Made by a program: the position numbers and the translations under genes
The notes under the pieces: model-generated
Database searches by the model: none
Seen by the model: the letters and a program-made list of their open reading frames with translations, nothing else
What the model was told of the DNA's origin: nothing
Assembly: GCF_002362255.1 (NCBI RefSeq)
Contig: NZ_LPVV01000006.1
Coordinates: 1-64,000, forward strand
Length of the DNA: 64,000 nucleotides
Direction of reading: 5' to 3'
Origin: Microbacterium sp. SZ1
GTDB taxonomy: Bacteria > Actinomycetota > Actinomycetes > Actinomycetales > Microbacteriaceae
In this document: positions 10,044 to 18,113 of the stretch, one piece after another
Numbering within the stretch: position 1 is the stretch's first letter
How the letters are laid out: the number at the start of each line of letters is the position of its first letter

Positions 10044-10529
10044 TCAGTCGCAGCCGCAGCCGCCGGCGGGCGTCTTCACCATGAAGCACACATCGCACAC
10101 GCCGTAGTCCCGCTCGACGGGCTTCGGCGTCGCGGCGACGCGCGGTGCGGCGGCCGCGCGCGGCGTCGACGACCGCTTGGCCTTCACCGGAGTGATCGGG
10201 CGGAACTCGCTCGGGTGCGTGACGTAGAAGAACGGCGCACGACCCTCGCTCGCCCGCAGGCGCAGCGGCGTCGACCCGACGACGACGACCTCGTCCTCGG
10301 TGAAGCCGTTCGTGTAGGTCTTGCCGATGTGCAGGCTGACGCCGTCGCCGCGACGGATCGCCTCGATGTAGCGGCCGCGGTCGATGTAGGAGGAGATGCC
10401 GACGGCATCCATGATCGCCGTGATGAACTCGTGGTTCTCCTCGGCGATGCGGTGAGCGCGGAGCGCCTCGCGGAGCGATCGGTACGGACGGGAGGTGCCG
10501 GTGGGGGTCGGGCCCTGGACTTCGTTCAT
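10044..10529 (-). CDS. uncharacterised protein with C-terminal cysteine cluster
   Basis: A 161-residue soluble protein I do not recognise. Residues 1-110 look folded (mixed alpha/beta). They are followed by an Ala/Pro/Lys linker and a C-terminal cluster CDVCFMVKTPAGGCGCD in which four Cys (CxxC ... CxC) could bind a metal. The gene diverges from the FAD oxidoreductase with only 41 bases between starts, so the two probably share a regulatory region. The start is preceded by GGAGGAG, but at a spacing of only about 2 bases, so the exact start is uncertain. Confidence 0.7.
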   Translation of the reverse strand: MNEVQGPTPTGTSRPYRSLREALRAHRIAEENHEFITAIMDAVGISSYIDRGRYIEAIRRGDGVSLHIGKTYTNGFTEDEVVVVGSTPLRLRASEGRAPFFYVTHPSEFRPITPVKAKRSSTPRAAAAPRVAATPKPVERDYGVCDVCFMVKTPAGGCGCD

Positions 10530-10570
10530 CTCCTCCAGGATCTCACGTTCCGACGTGGAAGACTGGCGGC

Positions 10571-12019
10571 ATGGTTCGCGCGACGATCATCGGATCCGGT
10601 CCGAACGGCCTCGCGGCGGGGGTCTCCCTCGCCCGAGCCGGCTACGAGGTGCGCGTGCTCGAAGCCGCGGACACGATCGGCGGCGGCGTCCGCAGTGCCG
10701 AGACCACGCTTCCCGGGTTCGTGCACGACATCTGCTCGGCCGTGCACCCCGCCGCGCTGTCGTCGCCCTTCTTCCAGGCGTTCGGCCTGGCCGACCGCAT
10801 CGACTGGATCGTGCCGGAGATCTCCTACGCCCACCCGCTCGACGGCGGCCGTGCCGGCGTCGCCTGGCGCGACATCGAGAAGACCGCTGCCGGACTGGGC
10901 GTCGACGGGAAGGCCTGGCTCGCGCTGCTGCGCCCGTTGAGTCGGCACATCGACGGCGTCGTCGACTTCACCGGGAATCAGATGCTGCGGATCCCCCGCG
11001 AACCGCTCACGGCGCTGCGCTTCGGCCTGCGCATGATCGACCAGGGCACGCCCTTCGCCGACCTCTCGTTCCGCACCGACGAGGCAGCCGGGCTCATCTC
11101 CGGCGTGCTCGCCCATGCCCCGGCGCGGATGCCGTCGCTCGCCGCCTCCGCCGCCGGGTTGCTGCTCGCCGCAGCGGGACACGCGGGCGGCTGGATGTAC
11201 CCCCGCGGCGGAGCGCAGCGCATCGCCGACGCCATGGTCGCCGACATCGAGGCGCACGGCGGCTCGGTCGAGTCGGGCGTGCATGTCACCGATCTCGGCG
11301 ATCTCGACTGGGGCGACCCGGATGCCGGCGACCTGCTTCTGCTCAACACGTCGCCGCGCCTGCTGCTCACCCACCCCGACATTCCGAGCCGCTACGCCCG
11401 AGCGATCCAGGGGTACCGGTACGGGGCCGCCGCCGCCAAGGTCGACTTCGCGCTCGACGGACCGATCCCCTGGACGAATCCCGACGTGGCGCAGGCGCCG
11501 ACCGTGCACCTCGGCGGCACCAGAGCCGAGGTCGCGGCGAGCGAGAACGCCGTCGCCCGCGGCCGGGTCAGCGACCGTCCGTACGTGCTCACCGTGCAAC
11601 CGTCGGTCTTCGACCCGACCCGCGCCCCCGAGGGCAAGGCGGTGCTGTGGGCGTACATCCATGTGCCGGCGAACTCCGACCTCGACGCGACCGAGCTCAT
11701 CACGCGGCAGGTCGAGCGCTTCGCGCCGGGGTTCCGCGACAGGATCCTCGCGCATCACTCGGTTCCGGCCTCCGCGCGGGAGGCGGTGAACCCCGCAGAG
11801 ATCGGCGGCGACATCCTCGGCGGCGCCTTCACGATCCCGCAGGCCGTCCGGCGTCCGGTGCTCAGCACCGCGCCCTGGCGCACCCCGATGCGCGGCGTAT
11901 ACCTCGCCTCGTCATCGACCCCGCCGGGCCCCGGCGTGAACGGGCTGGCGGGATGGCACGCCGCGCGCACCGCCCTCGCGGACGCCGGTGAGCGAGCCAC
12001 CCTCGCCGACCTGTTCTAG
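10571..12019 (+). CDS. phytoene-dehydrogenase-like FAD oxidoreductase
   Basis: A 482-residue flavoprotein of the NAD(P)/FAD-dependent, phytoene-desaturase-related family (CrtI/COG1233 type). The dinucleotide-binding motif GSGPNGLAAGVSLARAG lies at 8-24, followed by EAADTIGGGVRS. The C-terminal FAD-binding segment SSSTPPGPGVNGLAGWHAAR closes the fold. No carotenoid genes are nearby, so its substrate is unknown. An AAGACT box exactly 6 bases before the ATG suggests a leaderless mRNA. Confidence 0.85.
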   Translation: MVRATIIGSGPNGLAAGVSLARAGYEVRVLEAADTIGGGVRSAETTLPGFVHDICSAVHPAALSSPFFQAFGLADRIDWIVPEISYAHPLDGGRAGVAWRDIEKTAAGLGVDGKAWLALLRPLSRHIDGVVDFTGNQMLRIPREPLTALRFGLRMIDQGTPFADLSFRTDEAAGLISGVLAHAPARMPSLAASAAGLLLAAAGHAGGWMYPRGGAQRIADAMVADIEAHGGSVESGVHVTDLGDLDWGDPDAGDLLLLNTSPRLLLTHPDIPSRYARAIQGYRYGAAAAKVDFALDGPIPWTNPDVAQAPTVHLGGTRAEVAASENAVARGRVSDRPYVLTVQPSVFDPTRAPEGKAVLWAYIHVPANSDLDATELITRQVERFAPGFRDRILAHHSVPASAREAVNPAEIGGDILGGAFTIPQAVRRPVLSTAPWRTPMRGVYLASSSTPPGPGVNGLAGWHAARTALADAGERATLADLF

Positions 12020-12078
12020 CAGGGCCACTGCGCGCCAGCCCCTTCTGCCGCGACCCGTTCCCGGGCCAGGATGGGTCC

Positions 12079-13122
12079 ATGCGCTACGAGATCCCCGCTC
12101 CCATGCTCGCCAAGGCGGCGGCATCCGTCCCCGACCCCGCGAAGACGACCGGCGGCTTGCTGTTCGAGCCGAAGTGGGACGGATTCCGCGGCCTGATCGC
12201 GTGGGACGGCGAGACGGTCGAGATCGGCTCCCGGGGCGCGAAACCGCTCACCCGCTACTTCCCCGAACTCGTCGAAGCGATCCCCGAGCTCCTCCCGGGT
12301 CCCTGCCTGCTCGACGGCGAGATCGTCGTCGCGACCGGCCGTGAAGGTGCGCAACGACTCGACTGGGAGGCGCTGAGCCAGCGCATCCATCCGGCCGCGT
12401 CCCGCGTCGCGAAGCTGGCGGCCGAGACGCCCGCTATGTTCATCGCCTTCGACCTGCTGGCCGAGGGCGACGACGATCTGCTGCAGTCGCCCTTCCGAGA
12501 GCGCCGTGACCGCCTGGAAGCGCTGATGGCGAAGGTCGAGCACCCGCTGCACATCACCCGCACCACCACCGATCGCGACGCGGCCGTCCGCTGGCTCGCC
12601 GAGTTCGAAGGTGCGGGACTCGACGGCGTCGTCGCGAAGCCGCTGGATCAGCCCTATGCGCCGGGCAAGCGCACCCTCATCAAGGTCAAGCACGCGCGCT
12701 CCGCCGATGTCGTGGCGCTCGGCTACCGCATCCACAAGTCGGGCAGCGGCGTCGGGTCGTTGCTGGTCGGCCTCTACGACGCCGACGGGCGACTGCACCA
12801 GGTCGGTGGCGTCGCCGCGTGGAGCGACAAGCGTCGGCAGGAGCTCGTCGACGAGCTCGCTCCGCTGGTCGAGCGCGACGAGGACGGCGCCGCGGTGACG
12901 GGTGAGAGCGAGCGCTCACGGTTCAGCGGCTCCAAGGACGTGTCGTTCGTGCGGCTGCGCCCGGAGCGGGTGCTCGAGGTGCGGTATGACCAGCTCGAGG
13001 GCGACCGGTTCCGCCACACCGTGCAGTTCGAGCGCTGGCGGCCCGACCGCGACGCGCGCTCGTGCACCTACGACCAGCTCGACACCGTCGCCGGATACGA
13101 CCTCGCCGACGTGATCGGCTGA
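12079..13122 (+). CDS. ligC: ATP-dependent DNA ligase, LigC type
   Basis: A 347-residue ATP-dependent ligase. The adenylated Lys is K32 in EPKWDGFRG (motif I). Later motifs DGEIV (III), DGVVAKP (IV) and IKVKH (V) are followed by an OB-fold C-terminal domain, and nothing is appended. Size and order match the LigC enzymes that act in actinobacterial end-joining and base-excision repair. It is convergent (23 bases) with a separate LigD-type polymerase, which supports a repair role. A CAGGAT box lies 6 bases before the ATG. No ku gene is in the window. Confidence 0.9.
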   Translation: MRYEIPAPMLAKAAASVPDPAKTTGGLLFEPKWDGFRGLIAWDGETVEIGSRGAKPLTRYFPELVEAIPELLPGPCLLDGEIVVATGREGAQRLDWEALSQRIHPAASRVAKLAAETPAMFIAFDLLAEGDDDLLQSPFRERRDRLEALMAKVEHPLHITRTTTDRDAAVRWLAEFEGAGLDGVVAKPLDQPYAPGKRTLIKVKHARSADVVALGYRIHKSGSGVGSLLVGLYDADGRLHQVGGVAAWSDKRRQELVDELAPLVERDEDGAAVTGESERSRFSGSKDVSFVRLRPERVLEVRYDQLEGDRFRHTVQFERWRPDRDARSCTYDQLDTVAGYDLADVIG

Positions 13123-13145
13123 GGCGCGGCATCCGGCACCCGCCT

Positions 13146-14198
13146 TCAGTCGCCGGTCGGCGCGCCGTTCTCGTCCCAGTTCGCAGCGACCTTCTTGCTC
13201 GGCTGCACGCGCGGCGGCTCACCGGGCATCTTCGGGAACTCGGGAGGGAACGGCAGCTCGCCGAGCCCGTCGGCCTTGTCCCGCTCCCACCACTCGAGCA
13301 GGGTGTCGATGCGTCCAGGCGACGCCTGCTTCTCGGCCCACGGGTCGCCGATCTCGTCGAGCCGCTTCGGGATGCTGCGCACGGTGAACTGCGATGGATC
13401 CAGATCGTCGAGCTCATCCCAGTGGACCGGCGTCGACACCGTCGCCTTCGGCAGAGCGCGCGGGCTGTAGGCACCCGCCATCGTGCGGTCGCGATTCGCC
13501 TGGTTGAAGTCGACGAAGATCCGCTCTCCGCGCTCCTCCTTCCACCAGTTGGTGGTCACCTGCTCCGGCATCCGGCGCTCCAGCTCGCGACCGGCAGCGA
13601 TCACCGCATGTCGCACGTCGAGGAACTCGTGCGTCGGCTCGATGGGCGCGAAGACGTGGAGGCCGCGGTTGCCGCTCGTCTTCGCGAACGCCTCGAGACC
13701 GGCCTCGCGCAACACGGTCCGCAGCTCGTGGGCGGCGGTCACGGCATCCGCGAAGTCCGTACCCGGCTGCGGGTCGAGGTCGATGCGCAGCTCGATCGGA
13801 TTGTCAGGGTCGGTCGCGAGCGACGCCCACGGGTGGAACACGATCGTGTTCATCTGCGCGGCCCACACGATCGCGCTCGGGCGGTTCAGCACGATCTGCG
13901 GATGCCGTCGCCCGCTGTTGTAGGTCAGCGTCACCGCGTCGACGAAGTCAGGCGTGCCCTTCGGCGGGTTCTTCGAGAAGAAGCCCTCGCTGCCGACGCC
14001 GTCGCGGAACCGCTCCAAGGAGACAGGACGGTTGCCGTTGGCCGCGAGGAACGGCACGCTGGCGAGCTGGAAGTACTCGGCCAGCTCCGCCTTGGTGATG
14101 CCGACTTCGGGCCACACGACCCGGTTCGGGCTCGACAGTGCGACCTCGCGCTCTCCATCCGGATCGACGACGGTCAGGGTCACGCGTTCGGAGGCCAT
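13146..14198 (-). CDS. LigD-type NHEJ polymerase (PolDom / primase-polymerase)
   Basis: A 350-residue stand-alone homologue of the polymerase domain of LigD, an archaeo-eukaryotic-primase-fold enzyme that fills gaps with ribo- or deoxyribonucleotides during end joining. Metal-binding Asp140 and Asp142 (RIDLDPQ) and the nucleotide-binding SGNRGLH (175-181) are intact. There is no ligase or phosphoesterase domain. It faces the LigC gene tail to tail. TAGGGT (14210-14205) lies exactly 6 bases before the ATG, suggesting a leaderless transcript. Confidence 0.92.
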   Translation of the reverse strand: MASERVTLTVVDPDGEREVALSSPNRVVWPEVGITKAELAEYFQLASVPFLAANGNRPVSLERFRDGVGSEGFFSKNPPKGTPDFVDAVTLTYNSGRRHPQIVLNRPSAIVWAAQMNTIVFHPWASLATDPDNPIELRIDLDPQPGTDFADAVTAAHELRTVLREAGLEAFAKTSGNRGLHVFAPIEPTHEFLDVRHAVIAAGRELERRMPEQVTTNWWKEERGERIFVDFNQANRDRTMAGAYSPRALPKATVSTPVHWDELDDLDPSQFTVRSIPKRLDEIGDPWAEKQASPGRIDTLLEWWERDKADGLGELPFPPEFPKMPGEPPRVQPSKKVAANWDENGAPTGD

Positions 14199-14285
14199 GC
14201 TCCGACCCTAGAGCGCGAGCGAGACGCGCGGAACCCCCGGCGAGGCAGGCCGGGCGCCATGCGGCCGGCCCGGTCGGGTCGTGCG

Positions 14286-15533
14286 TCAGTCGCCCACGTC
14301 GACCGCGAGCACCAGCACCGGCGCGAGCGCGTCGCGCTCGATGAGCAGCGTCGGTCCCGCGGGGTCCAGGATCACACCGGCCATCTCGGGATGTCCGGCG
14401 AACAGCTTGGCGAGCTGCTCGGGCTCGAACGGCAGCGGACGGTCGCCTCGACCGAGCGCCAGCACCTCGAGCGGGTGCGAGAACAGCTGCAGGAACCGCT
14501 TGCCGTCGGCCGTCTGCGCCTCCGCGATGCCGGGCTGGCCGGTTCCGGTGCCGTCGTTCACCGCCACCCACATGCGTTTGGTGGCGAGCGCCTGACCGAG
14601 CTTCGCCGCAGTGTCCTGCTCCCGCGGCTGGGCGAGCAGTGACTTCACCGTCATCTCGACGTCGGCCTGCTCGAGTGCCTTCTCGAGGAGCTCGGTCGGG
14701 AAGACGACGCGGTGCGGCGCGGAGGCGTTGTCGACGATGAGCCCGGCGAAATCGCCCGCGACGACCTGCTGCAGCACCGATGTCACCGGCTGGGCGACGG
14801 CCGAGGTCGCGGTGGGGTCCGTCTCCAGCTGCACGGAGTCGCGCACGGCGCCCGCGGAGCTGAAGGCGAGCATGAACTGCCGGTCGCCATCGCGCACGAC
14901 CGCGACCGAGAGCGGCTTGCCCTCGCTGATCTGGGCGCGCGCATCGCCGTTCACCCGGATGTACAGGTGCGCCTGCAGCGCCTGGCGCAGCACGCCCAGG
15001 AGCTGCTCGTTCGTGGCACCCTGCTCGATCTGCGCGAGGGCCTGACGGAGCAGGACGTTGTCCTTCATGCCGGGAACCGTCTCGGTCTGCTCCGGCGGCA
15101 GCGCGGGCGCGAGCGGCAGTCGGCGCTCGGTCTGGGCATCGCCGGGCTGCTGAGCCGGGGCTCCCCCGAAGGCGGGCGCGACGGGAGCCGTGGATGCCGG
15201 AGTCGAGGCAGAGGGTGCGGCGTTCGGGTCGGGCAGCGAGACCTCGGGTCCGGCCTGCGCGCCGACGCCGCGGAAGGCCTGCACGGAGATGCCGACGGCG
15301 GGCGCTGCCTCCTCGACGGGAGCGTCCTCCGGGGCAGCGGCTACCCCTTCGGCGCCGGTCGCGGCGGTCGAGTCGGATGCGATGCCGGTGGCGTTCTGCG
15401 GATCGACCGTCGCGCCGTCGCGCGCCTGCGGCGCGGTGCCGTCGGCCTCGTCGGCGGAAAGGGTCGCGTCTGCCTCGGTCTGGTCGGCGACGACGTCGTC
15501 AGCGGACTTCTTGCGGCGGGAGAACAGGGCCAT
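14286..15533 (-). CDS. SseB family protein with long disordered N-terminus
   Basis: A 415-residue protein. Residues 1 to about 165 are low complexity (Ala, Asp, Glu, Pro, Thr), preceded by the basic MALFSRRKKS. About 170-410 form two SseB-like domains. SseB was first described as a type III secretion factor, but the actinobacterial members are of unknown function. The gene starts 26 bases behind pcrA and is probably cotranscribed; a TAGGCT box 7 bases before the ATG may give it its own start. Confidence 0.75.
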   Translation of the reverse strand: MALFSRRKKSADDVVADQTEADATLSADEADGTAPQARDGATVDPQNATGIASDSTAATGAEGVAAAPEDAPVEEAAPAVGISVQAFRGVGAQAGPEVSLPDPNAAPSASTPASTAPVAPAFGGAPAQQPGDAQTERRLPLAPALPPEQTETVPGMKDNVLLRQALAQIEQGATNEQLLGVLRQALQAHLYIRVNGDARAQISEGKPLSVAVVRDGDRQFMLAFSSAGAVRDSVQLETDPTATSAVAQPVTSVLQQVVAGDFAGLIVDNASAPHRVVFPTELLEKALEQADVEMTVKSLLAQPREQDTAAKLGQALATKRMWVAVNDGTGTGQPGIAEAQTADGKRFLQLFSHPLEVLALGRGDRPLPFEPEQLAKLFAGHPEMAGVILDPAGPTLLIERDALAPVLVLAVDVGD

Positions 15534-15559
15534 ATCAGCCAGCCTAACCCGCGACCCCG

Positions 15560-18010
15560 CTAGATCTTCTCGATCGGCGCGACCTTGATCAGCAGCTTCT
15601 TCTGCCCGGCGGAATCGAAGCGCACGTGCGCGATCCGCTTCGCGCCCTCGCCCGTGACGGCATCCACTCGACCCTCTCCGAAGTCGGAGTGGCGGATGCG
15701 GTCGCCCGCCGTCAGCTCGAGGTCGCCGTTGTCGCGCATCTTCGCCGTGACGCGGTTCGGGAACTTGTCCATCGCAGTCGAGAGGGGCTTCAGTGAGTCG
15801 CTGCCGGGCAGCGGCTTCACACCGAAGCGGTCACCCGATCCGCCGAACCCGCCGCCGCCTCGTCGAGCGTTCAGAGCGCGAGACTGCGTACCGCCGCGCG
15901 AGTTCACGTCGCCAGGCGACTGCCGCCAGTCGATCAGTCCGGCCGGGATCTCCTGCAGGAACCGGCTCGGCATCGCGACCGAGACCTCGCCGAACTGGGC
16001 GCGCGTCATAGCGAGCGACAGGTGCAGGCGCTTCCGTGCGCGCGTGATGCCGACGTAGAAGAGACGGCGCTCCTCCTGCGGCCCGCCCGGCTCGCCCGCC
16101 GAGATGCGGTGCGGGATGAGGTCCTCCTCGACTCCCGTCACGAAGACCGCGTCGTACTCGAGCCCCTTCGCGGTGTGCATCGTCATGAGCGACACGGTGC
16201 CCGACTCGTCGTCGAGGTCGTCGGCATCCGACACCAGCGCCACCTCGGTGAGGAAGTCGACGATCGTGCCCTCCGGGTTGTTCCGCGCGAAGTCCCTCGC
16301 GACCGCGACGAACTCGTCGAGGTTCTCGACCCGCGCCTCGTCCTGAGGGTCGCGGCTCGCGCGCAGAGCGTCGAGGTACCCGCTCTTCGACAGCAGCACG
16401 CTGAGGCCGTCGGCGACGGAAGTCGGCGGCGGCACCTCCCCCGATGCGGGAAGCATGATCTCGGTCGCCTCGGCGAGCGTCGCGTCGAGCTGCGCGATGG
16501 CCGCCTGGATCTTCGGCCCCACCCCGAGCTGACCTGGCACCGACAGCGCCTGACGGAAGGTGATGTCGTGGTCCTCCGCGAACCGCGCGATCGCGGTCTC
16601 GGTCACGTCGCCGATGCCGCGGCGAGGCTTGTTGAGGATGCGGCGCACCGCCATCTCGTCAGCCGGGTTCGCGACCGCCACGAGGTATGCGAGCGCGTCC
16701 TTGATCTCGGCGCGCTCGTAGAACTTCGTGCCGCCCATGATCTTGTACGGCACAGCGGAGCGGATGAAGATCTCCTCCAGCGCACGCGACTGCGAATTCG
16801 TGCGGTAGAAGACAGCGATCTCGGAGTACGGCATTCCGGCGCGTCGCAGCGCCTCGATCTCATCGGCGACGAACTGGGCCTCGTCGTGCTGCGAGTACCC
16901 GGTGAAGCCGATGACCTTGTCGCCGTCTCCCTTGTCGCTCCAGAGCTTCTTGTCCTTGCGGTCGAAGTTGTTGCCGATGACCGAGTTCGCCGCGGAGAGG
17001 ATGTTCTGCGTCGAACGATAGTTCTGCTCGAGCAGCACCACCTTGGCTCCGGGGAAGTCGCGCTCGAACTCGCTGATGTTGCGGATGTCGGCGCCGCGGA
17101 ACGCGTAGATCGACTGGTCGGAGTCGCCGACCACTGTCAGCGATGCACCCTCGAGCTCCGGCGTCGTCTCGGGCTCGAAGATCATCATGCCGTTCGAGGC
17201 ATACGGGTCGGGGGCGTCTCCGGAGACGGGGCGCGTCAGCTCGTGGATGAGCGCGTACTGCGCGTGGTTCGTGTCCTGGTACTCGTCGACGAGCACGTGC
17301 CGGAACCGCCGACGATAGGTGTCGGCCACCTGCGGGAAGGCGCGGAACAGGTACACCGTCTGACCGATGAGGTCGTCGAAGTCGAACGCGTTCGCCTTCT
17401 GCAGCTGTCGCTGATAGTCGGTGAAGAGCTCGACGAAGATGCGTTCCGCGGGATCGCTCATGTTCGCCTGGCGTGCGTACGCCTCGGCATCCGACAGTTC
17501 GTTCTTGAGCTTCGAGATGCGCCCCTGCACCGACGCCGGAGTGAGACCGTACGCGTCGGCCTCGTGCTCCTTGACCAGACGCTTGATGAGGGCGCGCGAG
17601 TCGCCCGAGTCGTAGATCGTGAACGACTTCGTGAATCCGAACTGCTGCGCTTCGCGACGCAGGATGCGCACGCACGCCGAGTGGAACGTCGAGATCCACA
17701 TTCCGCGGGCCGCCTCGCCGACGATGCCCTCGACGCGCTCGCGCATCTCGCCCGCGGCCTTGTTCGTGAACGTGATCGCGAGGATCTGGCTCGGCCATGC
17801 TTCGCGAGAACGGAGTAGCGAGGCGATGCGACGCGTGAGCACGCTGGTCTTGCCCGAGCCGGCGCCCGCGACGATCAGCAGCGCGGGGCCGCGATAGGTG
17901 ACGGCCTCGAGCTGCTGGGGGTTGAGGCCGGCGAGGAGGTCGTCCTGACCCTGCTCCCCGGTGGAGCGCGGGCCGACGGATCCGGGAACGATGAGGGGGG
18001 CTTCGGTCAT
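15560..18010 (-). CDS. pcrA: ATP-dependent DNA helicase PcrA (UvrD family)
   Basis: An 816-residue superfamily-1A 3'-5' helicase used in nucleotide excision repair, replication and removal of RNA polymerase. Walker A is GAGSGKT (49-55), Walker B is VDEYQDTN, and further motifs include TFTNKAAGEM, GDSDQSIYAFRGAD and TMHTAKGLEYDAVF. The C-terminus carries the Tudor-like RNA-polymerase-interaction domain (GDRIRHSDFGEGRV to the end). The start at 18010 gives a normal N-terminus. The SseB gene follows. Confidence 0.96.
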   Translation of the reverse strand: MTEAPLIVPGSVGPRSTGEQGQDDLLAGLNPQQLEAVTYRGPALLIVAGAGSGKTSVLTRRIASLLRSREAWPSQILAITFTNKAAGEMRERVEGIVGEAARGMWISTFHSACVRILRREAQQFGFTKSFTIYDSGDSRALIKRLVKEHEADAYGLTPASVQGRISKLKNELSDAEAYARQANMSDPAERIFVELFTDYQRQLQKANAFDFDDLIGQTVYLFRAFPQVADTYRRRFRHVLVDEYQDTNHAQYALIHELTRPVSGDAPDPYASNGMMIFEPETTPELEGASLTVVGDSDQSIYAFRGADIRNISEFERDFPGAKVVLLEQNYRSTQNILSAANSVIGNNFDRKDKKLWSDKGDGDKVIGFTGYSQHDEAQFVADEIEALRRAGMPYSEIAVFYRTNSQSRALEEIFIRSAVPYKIMGGTKFYERAEIKDALAYLVAVANPADEMAVRRILNKPRRGIGDVTETAIARFAEDHDITFRQALSVPGQLGVGPKIQAAIAQLDATLAEATEIMLPASGEVPPPTSVADGLSVLLSKSGYLDALRASRDPQDEARVENLDEFVAVARDFARNNPEGTIVDFLTEVALVSDADDLDDESGTVSLMTMHTAKGLEYDAVFVTGVEEDLIPHRISAGEPGGPQEERRLFYVGITRARKRLHLSLAMTRAQFGEVSVAMPSRFLQEIPAGLIDWRQSPGDVNSRGGTQSRALNARRGGGGFGGSGDRFGVKPLPGSDSLKPLSTAMDKFPNRVTAKMRDNGDLELTAGDRIRHSDFGEGRVDAVTGEGAKRIAHVRFDSAGQKKLLIKVAPIEKI

Positions 18011-18071
18011 GGCCTTAAGAGTCTAGGCGTCGCCACCGACACCGGGAGCCGGGGTCCGGGGGCCTGCCCAC

Positions 18072-18106
18072 GAGACGGGCGGGTGCGTTCGCACCTCGCC
18101 CGCCTC
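18072..18106 (-). terminator. hairpin terminator of the lamin-tail gene
   Basis: CGGGCGGGTGCG (18076-18087) pairs with CGCACCTCGCCCG around TT, with a one-base bulge, just past the stop at 18114. Confidence 0.6.
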
Positions 18107-18113
18107 GCGCATG

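Noticed and set aside
16022-17818. 598-codon forward frame opposite pcrA
   Set aside because: Antisense shadow; pcrA has all helicase motifs in the other strand.
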